Below, piece after piece: positions 33,275 through 43,129 of a DNA stretch of 64,000 nucleotides. The DNA is taken from positions 1 to 64,000 of the forward strand of contig NZ_AP024545.1 of NCBI RefSeq assembly GCF_018406605.1. Reading direction: 5' to 3'. The stretch is from Noviluteimonas caseinilytica (lineage in GTDB: Bacteria > Pseudomonadota > Gammaproteobacteria > Xanthomonadales > Xanthomonadaceae). The position numbers and the translations under genes are program-made. A model generated the notes under the pieces. That model did no database searches and was not told the origin of the DNA. It saw only the letters and a list, made by a program, of their open reading frames with translations. The number at the start of each line of letters is the position of its first letter. Within the stretch, counting starts at the first letter, position 1.

Positions 33275-35395
33275 TCAGAGCAGGCGCGTGCCGATGTCCG
33301 CACCGGTCGCGCCCAGGCGCGTTCCGCGTGCGGGCAACCGGGCCACGCCGGTGATGGCGTCGTCGCCGAGGTGCGGCGTGGGGTCGCCTTCCAGCACCAG
33401 CGCGCCGTCGAGTCGCTGGCCCTGCAGTGCGCGCGCGTCGATCCAGCGCACGCGCGCGCGGGTGGTGAACGGGACGAGTGCGGTGATCGCATCGGGCAAC
33501 CACGGCGACCATGCGCGACGCTCGGCCGCGGTGGCGGCGATGTCGATGCGCACGCCCGCGGCGAGTTGCCAGGGATCGTCGTTGTCGCCTGCGCACGGCA
33601 GGCGCATGCGGCCAAGGCGCGCACCTGCGTCGAGTTCGGTGTGCCAGCGCGGGCGGCCGCCGAGCATCGCGGGCAAGGCGCTCCCGGTGCATCCGGCGCC
33701 GCCCACGGTCGCGAAACCGAAGTCCGCGATGCCGTCGACGATGCGGAAACGTCGTGGCGTTTCCGGCATCAGGCAGGCGAGGAAGGTCTGCAGGCCGCTG
33801 CGCGTGCCGCGGGTCGTCGCGAGCGCATGCGCGTGCGCGACGATGCAGCGCTTCTGCGCGAGCGCCAGCGTGTCGTCCCAGGGCAAGCCGAGCCAGCGCG
33901 CGATGGCGTCGAGCCATTCCGGCGACGCGGTCTTCGGATGCACGTGGCTGCCGAGCGCGGCGATGCGTTCGTCGAGGCCCTGCGTGGTGGTTTCGAACAC
34001 GCCGACGAGGGCGCGCAGGAAGCTGTCCGGGTTGGCTTCCTCGCGCTGGTAGATCGACGGCAGGTACTCCATCAGCGTGTGGCCGGGGTACAGCACCGAC
34101 AGCGCCTGCAGCGCGGGAAGCGATGGCGCGCCGGGTGCGGCGATCAGGCGCAGGTGCACCCACAGATACGGATCGCGCAGCGTGAACAGCGGCGCGGCGA
34201 AACGCGCGGTGTCGTTGCCTTCGCCATGGAAGGCGACCGGCGCATGCCAGAGGCCAAGCTCGGCGAGGAGGCGTTGCGTGCGCTGGGTGGCGGTCAGCGT
34301 CGGGTCGGCGGCGAGCTTCACCATGCGGTCGCGGATCGCGGGGTCGCTGGTGGAGGCGTACGCCAGTTCGAGGGTCGCGCCGCGCGGGAGCGTCGCGGTG
34401 GCTTCGATGCGCAACCAGCGGCGGCCGTCTTCGCGGTCGGGCGAATGCAGCATCGGGGTGATGAGCTGGCCCTGGATTTCGGATGCGTCGTCGGGCACGG
34501 ATGGCACGGCGGCGAAACGCAGGAGGCCGCGCGGGCCGGTGACATGCAACGCGTCGCGGGACGCCGCGACGCCCGTCGCCGGTGCGTCACGCGCGTCGAG
34601 CTGCACGTCGCCGAGCGCGTTGCCGTCGCCATCGAACGTGAAGACATGGGCCGCGCCTTCCCGATCGACGCCCGCGACGCACGCGCGATCGCGGCCGTCG
34701 CTGCCGAGCGCGGTGGCGCGGAAGCAATGGCCCAGGCCGGCGACAGATTTCCGGACCAGCGCGTTTCCGCCGGCCTCGGCATACCAGCGCAGCTGCGGAT
34801 CGCCGTCGTCCGTGAGGAGGACGAAGCGCTTGCGCGTGCGCAGGTAGACGAACGCCTGCGCGTGCGTGACGTCGGTGAACGCGACCGTTTGCTGGATGCG
34901 CCCCGCGCAATCGACATGGAGGGCATGCCAGTGGCCGTCGTGCTCGGCGAGGATGTAGAGGCCGTTGCAGGCTTCGGCGATGTCGACGGCGCGCCAGCCG
35001 TCGAGGTCGAGGATCGCAAGTCGCGTGAGCGTGTCGGTTTCGAAGCGTTGCACCGCGCCGTCGCCGAACGACCACAAGCCCCAGTGCGTGGCGAGCAGTC
35101 GCGTCGCACGCACGATCGCGGCGGGCGCGCGCAGCAGTTCGGGGGTGTCGTCGCCCGGTGCCAGGCGATACAGCGTGTCGGTCGCGGCGTCGTGCCAGAA
35201 CGTTTCGCCCGTCGCTGCAACGGCGAGGGCCGCCGCGCCCTGGGTCGGGAAGCGCTGCGCGGTCGTGGCGAACGGTGCGAAAGGTTGCACCGTATCCAAC
35301 GCGGCCAGCGCACCGGCATCGATGCCCGCGAACAGGCACGCGCCCCACTGGGCTGCATTCGCGAAGCGATAACCGCGCTGCGGGTCGGCGCTCAT
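33275..35395 (-). CDS. eCIS tail-protein-I-like baseplate protein with propeller-like N-terminus
   Basis: 706 residues. The C-terminal half resembles phage tail protein I / eCIS baseplate proteins (TIGR02242 type): LRDPYLWVHLRLIA, PSLPALQALSVLYPGHTLMEYLPSIYQ, SFLRALVGVFETTTQGLDERIAALG and EWLDAIARWLGLPWDD. The N-terminal 330 residues are a run of short WD/NHL-like strands (LYILAEHDGHWHALHVD, AAHVFTFDGDGNALGDVQLD). In Afp-type particles this protein joins wedge to tail periphery. The start overlaps the previous stop in ATGA. Confidence 0.85.
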   Translation of the reverse strand: MSADPQRGYRFANAAQWGACLFAGIDAGALAALDTVQPFAPFATTAQRFPTQGAAALAVAATGETFWHDAATDTLYRLAPGDDTPELLRAPAAIVRATRLLATHWGLWSFGDGAVQRFETDTLTRLAILDLDGWRAVDIAEACNGLYILAEHDGHWHALHVDCAGRIQQTVAFTDVTHAQAFVYLRTRKRFVLLTDDGDPQLRWYAEAGGNALVRKSVAGLGHCFRATALGSDGRDRACVAGVDREGAAHVFTFDGDGNALGDVQLDARDAPATGVAASRDALHVTGPRGLLRFAAVPSVPDDASEIQGQLITPMLHSPDREDGRRWLRIEATATLPRGATLELAYASTSDPAIRDRMVKLAADPTLTATQRTQRLLAELGLWHAPVAFHGEGNDTARFAAPLFTLRDPYLWVHLRLIAAPGAPSLPALQALSVLYPGHTLMEYLPSIYQREEANPDSFLRALVGVFETTTQGLDERIAALGSHVHPKTASPEWLDAIARWLGLPWDDTLALAQKRCIVAHAHALATTRGTRSGLQTFLACLMPETPRRFRIVDGIADFGFATVGGAGCTGSALPAMLGGRPRWHTELDAGARLGRMRLPCAGDNDDPWQLAAGVRIDIAATAAERRAWSPWLPDAITALVPFTTRARVRWIDARALQGQRLDGALVLEGDPTPHLGDDAITGVARLPARGTRLGATGADIGTRLL

Positions 35396-37299
35396 GGCGC
35401 ACCTCCCTGCCCGGGCCGTCGCACGTCGATCGTGCTGTTCGCTGCGTCGAGTCGCGGCAGGCCGTCGCGCGCGACGGCGACGCTGGCGACGTTCCCACCC
35501 GGGTCGCGCACCAACTGCAGCGCGACGACACGCGCGACGCCATCGACCGCGCGCATCCAGCCCGCGATGTCGCTGCGCGAAACCGGCACGCCGGGTGGCC
35601 GCGCCGACGGTCCCGTCGTCGCCAACCGCTTGCGCAGGATCTCCATCACGTTGCGCTGGAGGTCGTCGACATTGCGCCCCGCGTCGGCTTCGAGCGTTGC
35701 CTGCACGACGAACGTGGCATAGCGCGGGCCGACCACCATCAGGCGCGTGCCCAGCGGCATGCGCGCCAGCAGGCGGCGACGGATTGCGTCGAGCCAACGA
35801 CGCGATTCCGGCAGGCGTGCTGCCTCTTCGCCGGCGCGCAACCCGCGCATCGCAACGAGGGTGACGGTGCCGGTGCGCGGACCGGTGGCGTTCGGCGGCA
35901 CGATCCAGGCGCGCGCGACGTCGAGCAATGGCAGCTTCAACGCGGCGCCGAGGATGTCGTCGGCGCTGACCAGCGCGTGGTCCTCGCGCGCGCGACGGCG
36001 GGATTCGCGGCGCTGCGCGCGCCAGTCGTCCGGCCCTGCACCGCCGGCGACGGCATCCGGGTTCACGCCGAACACCTCGCCGAATCCCTGCACGTGCCAT
36101 TTGCGGTTGCGCGCCACGCTGCCTTGCGCGCCGTCGCTCACCGAATACCACGCGAGCACCTGCGCCTGTTCCGGCGGCGCGCGCCCGTTGACGCCGTTGC
36201 CGAAGGTGATCCGGTCGGCGGCGAGGTCGAGGGCGTACACCTTGTCGGCGGGCCCTTGCGTCGCGAGGTCGTCGCAGCGTTGCCAGGTGGATTGGCCGCT
36301 GGGTTCGACCACATCGATCCGCACCAGTGCGTCCCCGGAGTTGAACCGCAACCCGGGCACGTCGAGCTGGAAACGCCAGTCCGTCGTCGCATTCACCGTG
36401 TGCACTTCGCGTGCGATCTCCCGGCCCTGCACGATCGGCAGGACGTTCGGCGCGATCCGCAATACGCGCGGTGCGCGTGCCAGGCCGCGCGGTGCGACGA
36501 GTTCGAGCGTGAACCGCTTCGGCGATGCGGGCACCGCCGAGAGGTCGAGCGTCAGCGCGCCGGTGCGCAGCAATCCGTCGGTGGTGTCGGACACGATGGC
36601 GATGGGATAACGGCCCGTGTCGGTCACCAGCGTGGCAGCGAGCGGGGCATTGCGCGTGTCACCGGCCACCAACGGCGTAGAGGCGCGCACGCCGAGCGTC
36701 CAGTACGCCCCTTGCGCATCGTCGCGCTTCGGCGGGAACACGCCGCCGTCGCCCCGGCATTCGAAGTCGATCGCGAGCACGTCGCGCGGACGCGCGCGTT
36801 CGCCGAACGGCTGGAACGCCGGGCCTTCGCGCGCGTTCACGCGCGTGTGGTCGAGCACGCGGCCCTCGGCCAGGCGCGTGGTGATCGATTGGACGTCGCC
36901 CGGGATCCACAACACCTTGCCATCGGGATGGAACGCCGGCGCGTCCGCGTTCACGACATGGATCACCGCATCGGCGGGAATCACGACGGATTGCGCGAAC
37001 GTCGCTGCCGGCGAGCGCGGATCCTGCGCATCGGGCCACAGCAGGCCGCGCGCGGGTTGCGTGCCGCCCGGCACGAGCGACAGCAATGCCGCATACGCCG
37101 CGCGCTCGTCGCGCCGCGTGTGACCCACCGCGTAGAGCTGCGCTTCGGCCACCCACGCGAGCAATTCCATCAAGGTGATGCCCGGATCGTGCGCGTTGTG
37201 GTCCGTCCATTGCGGCGCGAGCGCGGGCAATTGCGCGCGGCCCATCGCCATCAGGTCCGCGAAGCGGCGATCGAAGCGTTCGTTGACCAGGCGGCTCAT
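35392..37299 (-). CDS. eCIS baseplate wedge protein (gp47/BaseplateJ-like), second copy
   Basis: 635 residues, of the putative-baseplate-assembly family (TIGR02243) that includes Afp11. The opening DRRFADLMAMGRAQLPALAPQWTDHNAHDPGITLMELLAWVAEAQLYAVG is a hallmark of BaseplateJ/gp6 wedge N-termini. The VYALDLAADRITFGNGVNGRAPP block and the C-terminal LRKRLATTGPSARPPG segment match as well. It is overlapped by ATGA at both ends with its neighbours, as expected for stoichiometric expression of baseplate components. Confidence 0.9.
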   Translation of the reverse strand: MSRLVNERFDRRFADLMAMGRAQLPALAPQWTDHNAHDPGITLMELLAWVAEAQLYAVGHTRRDERAAYAALLSLVPGGTQPARGLLWPDAQDPRSPAATFAQSVVIPADAVIHVVNADAPAFHPDGKVLWIPGDVQSITTRLAEGRVLDHTRVNAREGPAFQPFGERARPRDVLAIDFECRGDGGVFPPKRDDAQGAYWTLGVRASTPLVAGDTRNAPLAATLVTDTGRYPIAIVSDTTDGLLRTGALTLDLSAVPASPKRFTLELVAPRGLARAPRVLRIAPNVLPIVQGREIAREVHTVNATTDWRFQLDVPGLRFNSGDALVRIDVVEPSGQSTWQRCDDLATQGPADKVYALDLAADRITFGNGVNGRAPPEQAQVLAWYSVSDGAQGSVARNRKWHVQGFGEVFGVNPDAVAGGAGPDDWRAQRRESRRRAREDHALVSADDILGAALKLPLLDVARAWIVPPNATGPRTGTVTLVAMRGLRAGEEAARLPESRRWLDAIRRRLLARMPLGTRLMVVGPRYATFVVQATLEADAGRNVDDLQRNVMEILRKRLATTGPSARPPGVPVSRSDIAGWMRAVDGVARVVALQLVRDPGGNVASVAVARDGLPRLDAANSTIDVRRPGQGGAP

Positions 37300-40200
37300 G
37301 CGGCCGCCTCGGCCGTGCTGAAGCCCAGGTGCAGGGCGTCGTCGCGCAGGACCACCAGGTCGGAGCCGCGCAACGAATTGGGCCACGGACGTTCGAGGAC
37401 GCCGTCGACGATTTCGTGCAGCACCACGTCGTCCACGCTGGCCAGGCGCGGCACATCGACGAGGGCGAGTGCGAGGTCCGTGGCGTCCGGGCTGCGGCCG
37501 AGCGGCCAGCCCTGGCCATCGGCGCCACCGCTGACCACGTTGAACCACGCCGCGATGCGGGCGCGCACGTCACGTGCGACGGCACCGGCGTCGTCGAGGT
37601 CCTGCACGCGCAGTTGCAGCTGCGCGCCGAGGGAGCGCAACGTCGGGCCTGCGATTCGCAACGCACCGAGCGTCACCGGCGACACGCCCAGCAGCAGGCG
37701 TTCCAGTTCGCGTCGCTGCGCTGCGTTCGGCGTCGGGTCCGCGCCGCGCATCGCCACGACCAGGCGCACGCCGCTGCGCGCGGTGAACACGCGCGCCTGC
37801 GCGATGTCGGGCGAACTTTGCAGCGCGAGGTCTTCGAGGTCGGTGCCGCTCACGGCCCGGTTGCGATGGCGCAAGCGCGCGCCACCGAACCGGAGGATGC
37901 GCGGTGCATCCTCCGGCGGCGCGCCACCGGCGGCCTGGTCGGCGGCGAACACCGCTTCCACGCCCGCGACCGGCGAACCGAGGTTGAGTTTCGTCCGCGC
38001 CGCCACCGCGTTCGCCGGTACGCGATCGCTGCCATCCGCCGCGGGTTCGGTGCGCTGGTATCGGAACGCGACGATCGAATCGCGGCCGATCGGCGGGATC
38101 ATCCCGTGCTCGCCATCGCCGAACAGGATCGCGCCCGTCGCTTCGTCCAGCGCGTATGCGCGCTTGTCCGGTGCTTCGTCCGCCGGATCGAACACTTGGT
38201 CCCACCGCACCCAGTCGCCCGGCAGGTCGGGCACGTTGCGCACGACGCGCGCGGGATCGTCGGCGAGCAACGTCGCGCGCTCCTCGTCGCCGAGCGGTTC
38301 GCGCACGCGCAGCTCCAGCGTGTTGCGCAGCACGGGCGGACGCGCGAGCGTGAGCGTGAGGTTCGGCGCGCCTTCGGACGAGCCCAGGCGTTCGTAGCGC
38401 ATCGTTTCGGTCGCGCTCGCCCATGCGGCGTTGAGGTATGCGCCCTGCAGTATCGGCGCCCACGCGCTTGCGTCGTTCGACGCGGTGACGCGCAACCAGC
38501 GCAGCGTCGTGCCGAACAACTCGCGCGGCGTGGGCTCGGCGTCGAACACCAGCGTGAGCATGCCGCTCTCGCCCAGGCCGCGCGTGTCGTCTTCGACCAC
38601 CAGCGGCACGAAGCGATCGGCCACGAGCGCGTCCACGTGCAAGGCATCGCGCGCGCCCTGTCCTGCGTGTTCGACCGCGCGCAGGTACAGGCGCACGGGA
38701 CCGCCGGAGACGGGACCCTTGAAGCCGAGGAACAACGCACGGCCCGCGGATTCGACGACCGGCCCGGCCACGCGCGCGCCGGCGGCGGCGGCGCTGGTCG
38801 CCTTCGTGTTGTCGCAATGGCAGGGCGGCGCGCAGTCGTCGGCGTCCGCGTGCACCGCCGGCCCCGACATCCGCCCAAGCAACACCGGCAAGGGCACGAA
38901 CGCTTCGACGATCGCATTCGGCGTGCGGTTCGCATCGCTCTGGTCGCGGATCGAGCCGCTGTCCTGCGCCAGCACGTAGGTCGGCAGCACGCCGTCCTTC
39001 ATCGCGTACGACAGGTGCAGCTGCGCGACGTAGGGCGCGCGGATGTTGTCGGCATTGCGTTCGATCGTCTGTTCCGATCCGCCGCCCGACGTCGGCGTGT
39101 TGACCACTTTGACTTCTTCCTGCCCGTAATCGCCGCCGATCAGGCGCGCGCGGATCCAGTGGCTCGTCTTGCCGGACCAGTCGGTCGGCTTGAGGTCGGC
39201 CGGCACCTTGAACGTGATCGCGCCGCTACGCTTGAGGTGCTGCGTGGTGTCGGTGGCGTTGAGGTTCCACCAGCCGGTGCCATTCCAGTATTCCCACGAC
39301 AACGCGGGGTTGGACGTGGTGTCGGCGAGCTGGCCGATCCAGGCTTGCACGGCGGCGTCGACGACGAAATCCGCCTTGCCGAGCGAGACCGCTGGCGGAA
39401 TCGTCCACGATGTTGCCAGGTCCACGAGGATGGGATGCCCGTTGACGTCCGCCTGGAATGCGTGGCCCTTCTGCCACGCGGGATTGGCACCGGGGAACGC
39501 GAGCAGGATGCGATCGAGCAACGCGGCGTCCCAGTCGCCATCGGTGTTGGGGTCCAGGTGCAGCAGCGGGACGACGCGTCGGTCGCCGGGGATCGGGCTG
39601 GGCACCGGCATCCAGTAGTCGACACTGGCCGGGGGCGTCGTCGGCACGTCGAGCTTGCGATCCAGCGTCGCCACGCGCGTCGTCGTGTTGAACCCCTTCA
39701 CGAGGTAGACCTGCGTCGAAATTGGCGTGGCGATGAGCAGCCGCGTCGCGTTGGACGTCACCGTGTGCGCGGCGGCGATCACCACGGTGTCCAACTTGGT
39801 GGGCACGACGACCGATGGCGTCGCCGCGGTCGCGGCCGGGGGATAGACGAAGATCGGGTCTGCGACCGCGCGCACGTCGTATTCGAACAACACTTCCCCG
39901 CCTTGCACCGACGTGGCCATGGCGGTCGCGACCTGGAACCCCGGCGCGCTCGTGATGGGGAAGGCCACGCGGTCGGCGGCCTGCAGCGGATCGAGGGGCT
40001 TGGTGATGATCGCGGTGCGCAGCGGGCCCTGTCGCGGCACGCACTGCGTCGGATCGAAGGCCGCCACGAGGACCTGGCTGGACAACGCCGGCACGACCAG
40101 GTGCGCCGGCAACACCGTCGGCGCGCCGGCAGCGGGCCCCAGGCCCGGCGGAATCGGCGCGTCGAACAACAAGCCCGACAGCGCCGCCGCATTGAACGGC

Positions 40201-42401
40201 GCGTCGAACGGCGACCAGTGCGCAAGCTTCGTCGTGCCATCCGGCTCGCCGAGGCATGCTGCGAAGACGCTCCGCGCATTCGCGATGCCGCCGTCGAGCG
40301 CATTTCCCAACACGTCGGCGTCGCCGATGGACGCTTCGACGAGCGCCTGCGTCGTCAATGCGTTCGGGTTCGAACGGAATCCGAGCAGGCGTCGCTCCGT
40401 GGCGCCCGGGCCCGGGCCGACAGCCACCGCGGCCAGCGTGTTGTCGCTGCGCAGGATCGCCGCGGGCGTGACGCGCGCATCGACTGCCGTGCGCAGTGCC
40501 GTGCAGGTCGCGGTGGTACCTGCGAACGCCAGCGCATAGAGCGTCTGGTCCATCGCGACGCCCACCGCCCGCGGGTTGGTCGGCAGCGCACCCGCGACCA
40601 CGATGGGGGCGATGCGCGTGAACTCGATATCGACGCCACCGATCCTCGCGACGAGCTTGGTCCACGCCGGCGTCGCGTCATCCGGATTGCACTGGTACAG
40701 CGTCTTGTCGCGCAAGGCGACCAGGTTCGGCGAGACGTACACGAGGCCGTCGACGCCGGGCGTTGGTCCCGCGGCCGGCGGCACCACGGGCACGTCGGGG
40801 AGCTTCTTCCAACCGCTGAACAGGGCGCCGAACAGCACGTCGTCGCTTTCGCGCCACACCCAGACCGCATCGTCGGCGGCCGCGGCGGCGAGGACATCGG
40901 TGCTGCGGTTCCAGACGGCGATTGCGTCCTGGCGCAACGCAACGGGGGCAGCGTCCACCCGAGCACCGAACAATCCGGGCGATGGCGGATGCAGCGCGGG
41001 GCGACCGTGGTACCGCGAGAGGCGTTGCGGCGTCCCGCTGAATTCCAGGAGCTGCAATCCCCCGTCGCGCGTGACGCCCGCCAGCACCGTATCGGCCTTG
41101 GGGCCGGTGCGCAGGCACGCGAAGTCACGAAAACTCAGGTCGGCCAGCTGGACGCACAGTTGCACGTCCGCGTCCTTCTTCGAGAAGGCCTCCGCGCTGC
41201 CGACATAGAACGCATCGAACTGCCGCGGCGCGCGCCCCAGCGGATAGAACGCGCTGTCGACGACCAGAGGCGTGGTGTTGGACATCGCTTCGAAACCGAC
41301 CGAAGGCTTCGCGGCGGCGCTCTGGCACGTGGCGGCGATGGGCGTGTAGTTGATGCGCACGCTGAGCTGGTCGACGCCCAGCAACACCTTGTCGACCTGC
41401 GTCGCGACCGCGCGGATCCAGCGTGCGCCCATGCCCGGGAGGATTTCGCGCGGTTCGACGGCGCCTTCGGGTTTCTCGAGCGTCAATGCCGTCGCGTAGG
41501 GCTGCGTGGCGGCCTTCGCCAAGGGCTGCCACGCCACCGCATCGGGATCTTCGGCCGCGGCGCGCTTGCCCCAGTATTCCCATGCCACGCCCACCAGGCC
41601 TTGCGCGCCGAGGATGTCGAGCGTCGCCGCCGCGGTGATGTCGAACAGATCCGTGCTGCCGAAGTACAGCGCATGCAGTTGCGCGTCGTTCCACAGCCCA
41701 TCGAACGGCGAGAAGCTGGCGACCTTCTGCACGATCGCGCCCTGCGCCAGGCCGTCTTGCAACGGCGGCTCGATGGTGGCCAGGCCCTTGTCGGCTTGCT
41801 GGATGCGGAAGCGCTGGCCATCCGAGCGCAGCACCAGCCCGGGCAGCAGGCCTTCATCGGGATCCAGTTGCAGCTTGTCCGCGGCCGGCGCGGCGAAACT
41901 CTTCAACGCCCATTGTTCCGGCATCGGCTGCACGGGCTCCAGCGACGACAGGCCCGGCGGCGGCAAATAGAAATGATCCGCCTCCACGCCGACGATGCGC
42001 TCCAGCTTCGCGGGCACCAGTTGCACGTCGGTTTCCGTTTCGAACACGACGGAGGCGCCCTCGACGCTCGCCTGCAAGCGCGATGCGGCACGCGCCAGCA
42101 CGGCTTCGCTGGCCTTGTCCCCGAGCTTGAACGCCACCGGCACGCGCGCGGGACGCGCGGCCTCGCCGTGCACGCCGAGCCAGTCGAACAAGCCGTCGCG
42201 CAGTTTCGCGCCGGCGCCATCGAGTTGCTCGGCGACTTCCGCGTTGAAGCGCGCGCCGATCTGCAGCAGCGCACGGCCGAAGTCCGGTTCGTCGTCCGCG
42301 ATGGCCCATGTGGGGATCCACGCCTGCGCGCGTGCGTTCAATTCCACGGCGAAGTCGCGGGTGCGGCGCGGTTCCAGGCGCGGAGGGACCGGCGGCTTCA
42401 T
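37296..42401 (-). CDS. Giant eCIS baseplate wedge protein (Afp11-like)
   Basis: 1701 residues, much longer than usual Afp11. The N-terminus (EPDFGRALLQIGARFNAEVAEQLD) and the NTTPLVVDSAFYPLGRAPRQFDAFYVGSAEAFSKKDA block are typical of the family. So is the C-terminal wedge core (DEATGAILFGDGEHGMIPP, GVEAVFAADQAAGGAPPED). Residues about 420-810 are an insertion of repeated short strands (VLAGVTRDGGLQLLEFSG, DAIAVWNRSTDVLAAAA, LVALRDKTLYQCNPDD) that looks like a beta-propeller. It overlaps gp25 and the second wedge gene by ATGA. It forms the wedge ring around the hub. Confidence 0.9.
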   Translation of the reverse strand: MKPPVPPRLEPRRTRDFAVELNARAQAWIPTWAIADDEPDFGRALLQIGARFNAEVAEQLDGAGAKLRDGLFDWLGVHGEAARPARVPVAFKLGDKASEAVLARAASRLQASVEGASVVFETETDVQLVPAKLERIVGVEADHFYLPPPGLSSLEPVQPMPEQWALKSFAAPAADKLQLDPDEGLLPGLVLRSDGQRFRIQQADKGLATIEPPLQDGLAQGAIVQKVASFSPFDGLWNDAQLHALYFGSTDLFDITAAATLDILGAQGLVGVAWEYWGKRAAAEDPDAVAWQPLAKAATQPYATALTLEKPEGAVEPREILPGMGARWIRAVATQVDKVLLGVDQLSVRINYTPIAATCQSAAAKPSVGFEAMSNTTPLVVDSAFYPLGRAPRQFDAFYVGSAEAFSKKDADVQLCVQLADLSFRDFACLRTGPKADTVLAGVTRDGGLQLLEFSGTPQRLSRYHGRPALHPPSPGLFGARVDAAPVALRQDAIAVWNRSTDVLAAAAADDAVWVWRESDDVLFGALFSGWKKLPDVPVVPPAAGPTPGVDGLVYVSPNLVALRDKTLYQCNPDDATPAWTKLVARIGGVDIEFTRIAPIVVAGALPTNPRAVGVAMDQTLYALAFAGTTATCTALRTAVDARVTPAAILRSDNTLAAVAVGPGPGATERRLLGFRSNPNALTTQALVEASIGDADVLGNALDGGIANARSVFAACLGEPDGTTKLAHWSPFDAPFNAAALSGLLFDAPIPPGLGPAAGAPTVLPAHLVVPALSSQVLVAAFDPTQCVPRQGPLRTAIITKPLDPLQAADRVAFPITSAPGFQVATAMATSVQGGEVLFEYDVRAVADPIFVYPPAATAATPSVVVPTKLDTVVIAAAHTVTSNATRLLIATPISTQVYLVKGFNTTTRVATLDRKLDVPTTPPASVDYWMPVPSPIPGDRRVVPLLHLDPNTDGDWDAALLDRILLAFPGANPAWQKGHAFQADVNGHPILVDLATSWTIPPAVSLGKADFVVDAAVQAWIGQLADTTSNPALSWEYWNGTGWWNLNATDTTQHLKRSGAITFKVPADLKPTDWSGKTSHWIRARLIGGDYGQEEVKVVNTPTSGGGSEQTIERNADNIRAPYVAQLHLSYAMKDGVLPTYVLAQDSGSIRDQSDANRTPNAIVEAFVPLPVLLGRMSGPAVHADADDCAPPCHCDNTKATSAAAAGARVAGPVVESAGRALFLGFKGPVSGGPVRLYLRAVEHAGQGARDALHVDALVADRFVPLVVEDDTRGLGESGMLTLVFDAEPTPRELFGTTLRWLRVTASNDASAWAPILQGAYLNAAWASATETMRYERLGSSEGAPNLTLTLARPPVLRNTLELRVREPLGDEERATLLADDPARVVRNVPDLPGDWVRWDQVFDPADEAPDKRAYALDEATGAILFGDGEHGMIPPIGRDSIVAFRYQRTEPAADGSDRVPANAVAARTKLNLGSPVAGVEAVFAADQAAGGAPPEDAPRILRFGGARLRHRNRAVSGTDLEDLALQSSPDIAQARVFTARSGVRLVVAMRGADPTPNAAQRRELERLLLGVSPVTLGALRIAGPTLRSLGAQLQLRVQDLDDAGAVARDVRARIAAWFNVVSGGADGQGWPLGRSPDATDLALALVDVPRLASVDDVVLHEIVDGVLERPWPNSLRGSDLVVLRDDALHLGFSTAEAAA

Positions 42402-42826
42402 GGCAGGCCCCCTTCGCGGAAGTAGAACGGGAACACGAGGTTCCCGACCTGGTTGGTCTTGCGCACGCGGTATTCGATCTCGACGAGGAGCTTGCCTTCG
42501 GCCGTCGCGGATTCATCGACTTCCACCGCCAGCACGTCGATGCGCGCTTCGCAGCGACGCAACGCCTCTTCCACGGTCGAGCGGATGCGCTGGATCGTGG
42601 TGCTGTCCATCGCTTCGAACACGAGTTCGTGGATGCCGCACCCGAAGTTCGGCCGCATGACGCGTTCGCCCGGCGCGGTTTCCAGGATGATCCGCATCGA
42701 TTGCCGGATGTCGTCTTCGTACGCGACGCTGGCCACCAGGCCCGTGCGCGGATCCAGCTGCACCGGCCACGCCCAGCCGCGCCCGAGGAAGGCTTTCTGT
42801 TCGTCCATGGCGCGCGGCTCGCTCAT
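42398..42826 (-). CDS. gp25-like baseplate wedge protein (Afp9-like)
   Basis: 142 residues. The GPW/gp25 signature is clear: LVASVAYEDDIRQSMRIILETAPGERVMRPNFGCGIHELVF, where the EPR-like loop (here GERVMRPNFG) anchors the sheath's first ring in relatives. The tail VEIEYRVRKTNQVGNLVFPFYFREGG is a conserved beta-hairpin. The start overlaps the PAAR stop (ATGA), and its own stop overlaps the giant wedge protein's start (ATGA). Confidence 0.93.
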   Translation of the reverse strand: MSEPRAMDEQKAFLGRGWAWPVQLDPRTGLVASVAYEDDIRQSMRIILETAPGERVMRPNFGCGIHELVFEAMDSTTIQRIRSTVEEALRRCEARIDVLAVEVDESATAEGKLLVEIEYRVRKTNQVGNLVFPFYFREGGLP

Positions 42827-43119
42827 CCGATCATCACCGTCGGTGCGCCGAGCACGATGGAATTCGGCGCGCCCGCTTCCACGACGCTGTCGCCCATCCG
42901 CGCGGCGGGCATGCCGCCGATCATCACGGACGTGCTGCCCATCAGCACCATGCCGCCCACGTGCGGCTTCGGCCCGTCGAACAGCGGGCACACGTGCGTA
43001 TCCATCAGCGCGCGCCACGCGGGCATGCCACCGATCATCACCGTCAGGCTGCCCGGCCCCGGGCCCAGCGGCGTGCCGTGGCTCGTGGTGTCTCCGACGC
43101 GTGCAGCGGACTGACCCAT
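42823..43119 (-). CDS. PAAR-repeat spike tip (Afp10-like)
   Basis: 98 residues. PAAR features are ARVGDTTSHGTPLGPGPGSLTVMIGGMPAWR and the second repeat MIGGMPAARMGDSV. They form the sharp, zinc-bound beta-cone at the end of the spike. It consists of the core domain only, without an effector extension, so the tip is not itself a toxin. It starts 10 bases after the gp5-like spike gene. Confidence 0.94.
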   Translation of the reverse strand: MGQSAARVGDTTSHGTPLGPGPGSLTVMIGGMPAWRALMDTHVCPLFDGPKPHVGGMVLMGSTSVMIGGMPAARMGDSVVEAGAPNSIVLGAPTVMIG

Positions 43120-43129
43120 CGCCTCGCTC

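Noticed and set aside
37329..42425. Long plus-strand open frame of about 1700 residues opposite the giant baseplate gene
   Set aside because: It is antisense to a protein with clear family motifs; its own translation is Arg/His/Ala-rich shadow sequence caused by GC-rich codon bias.
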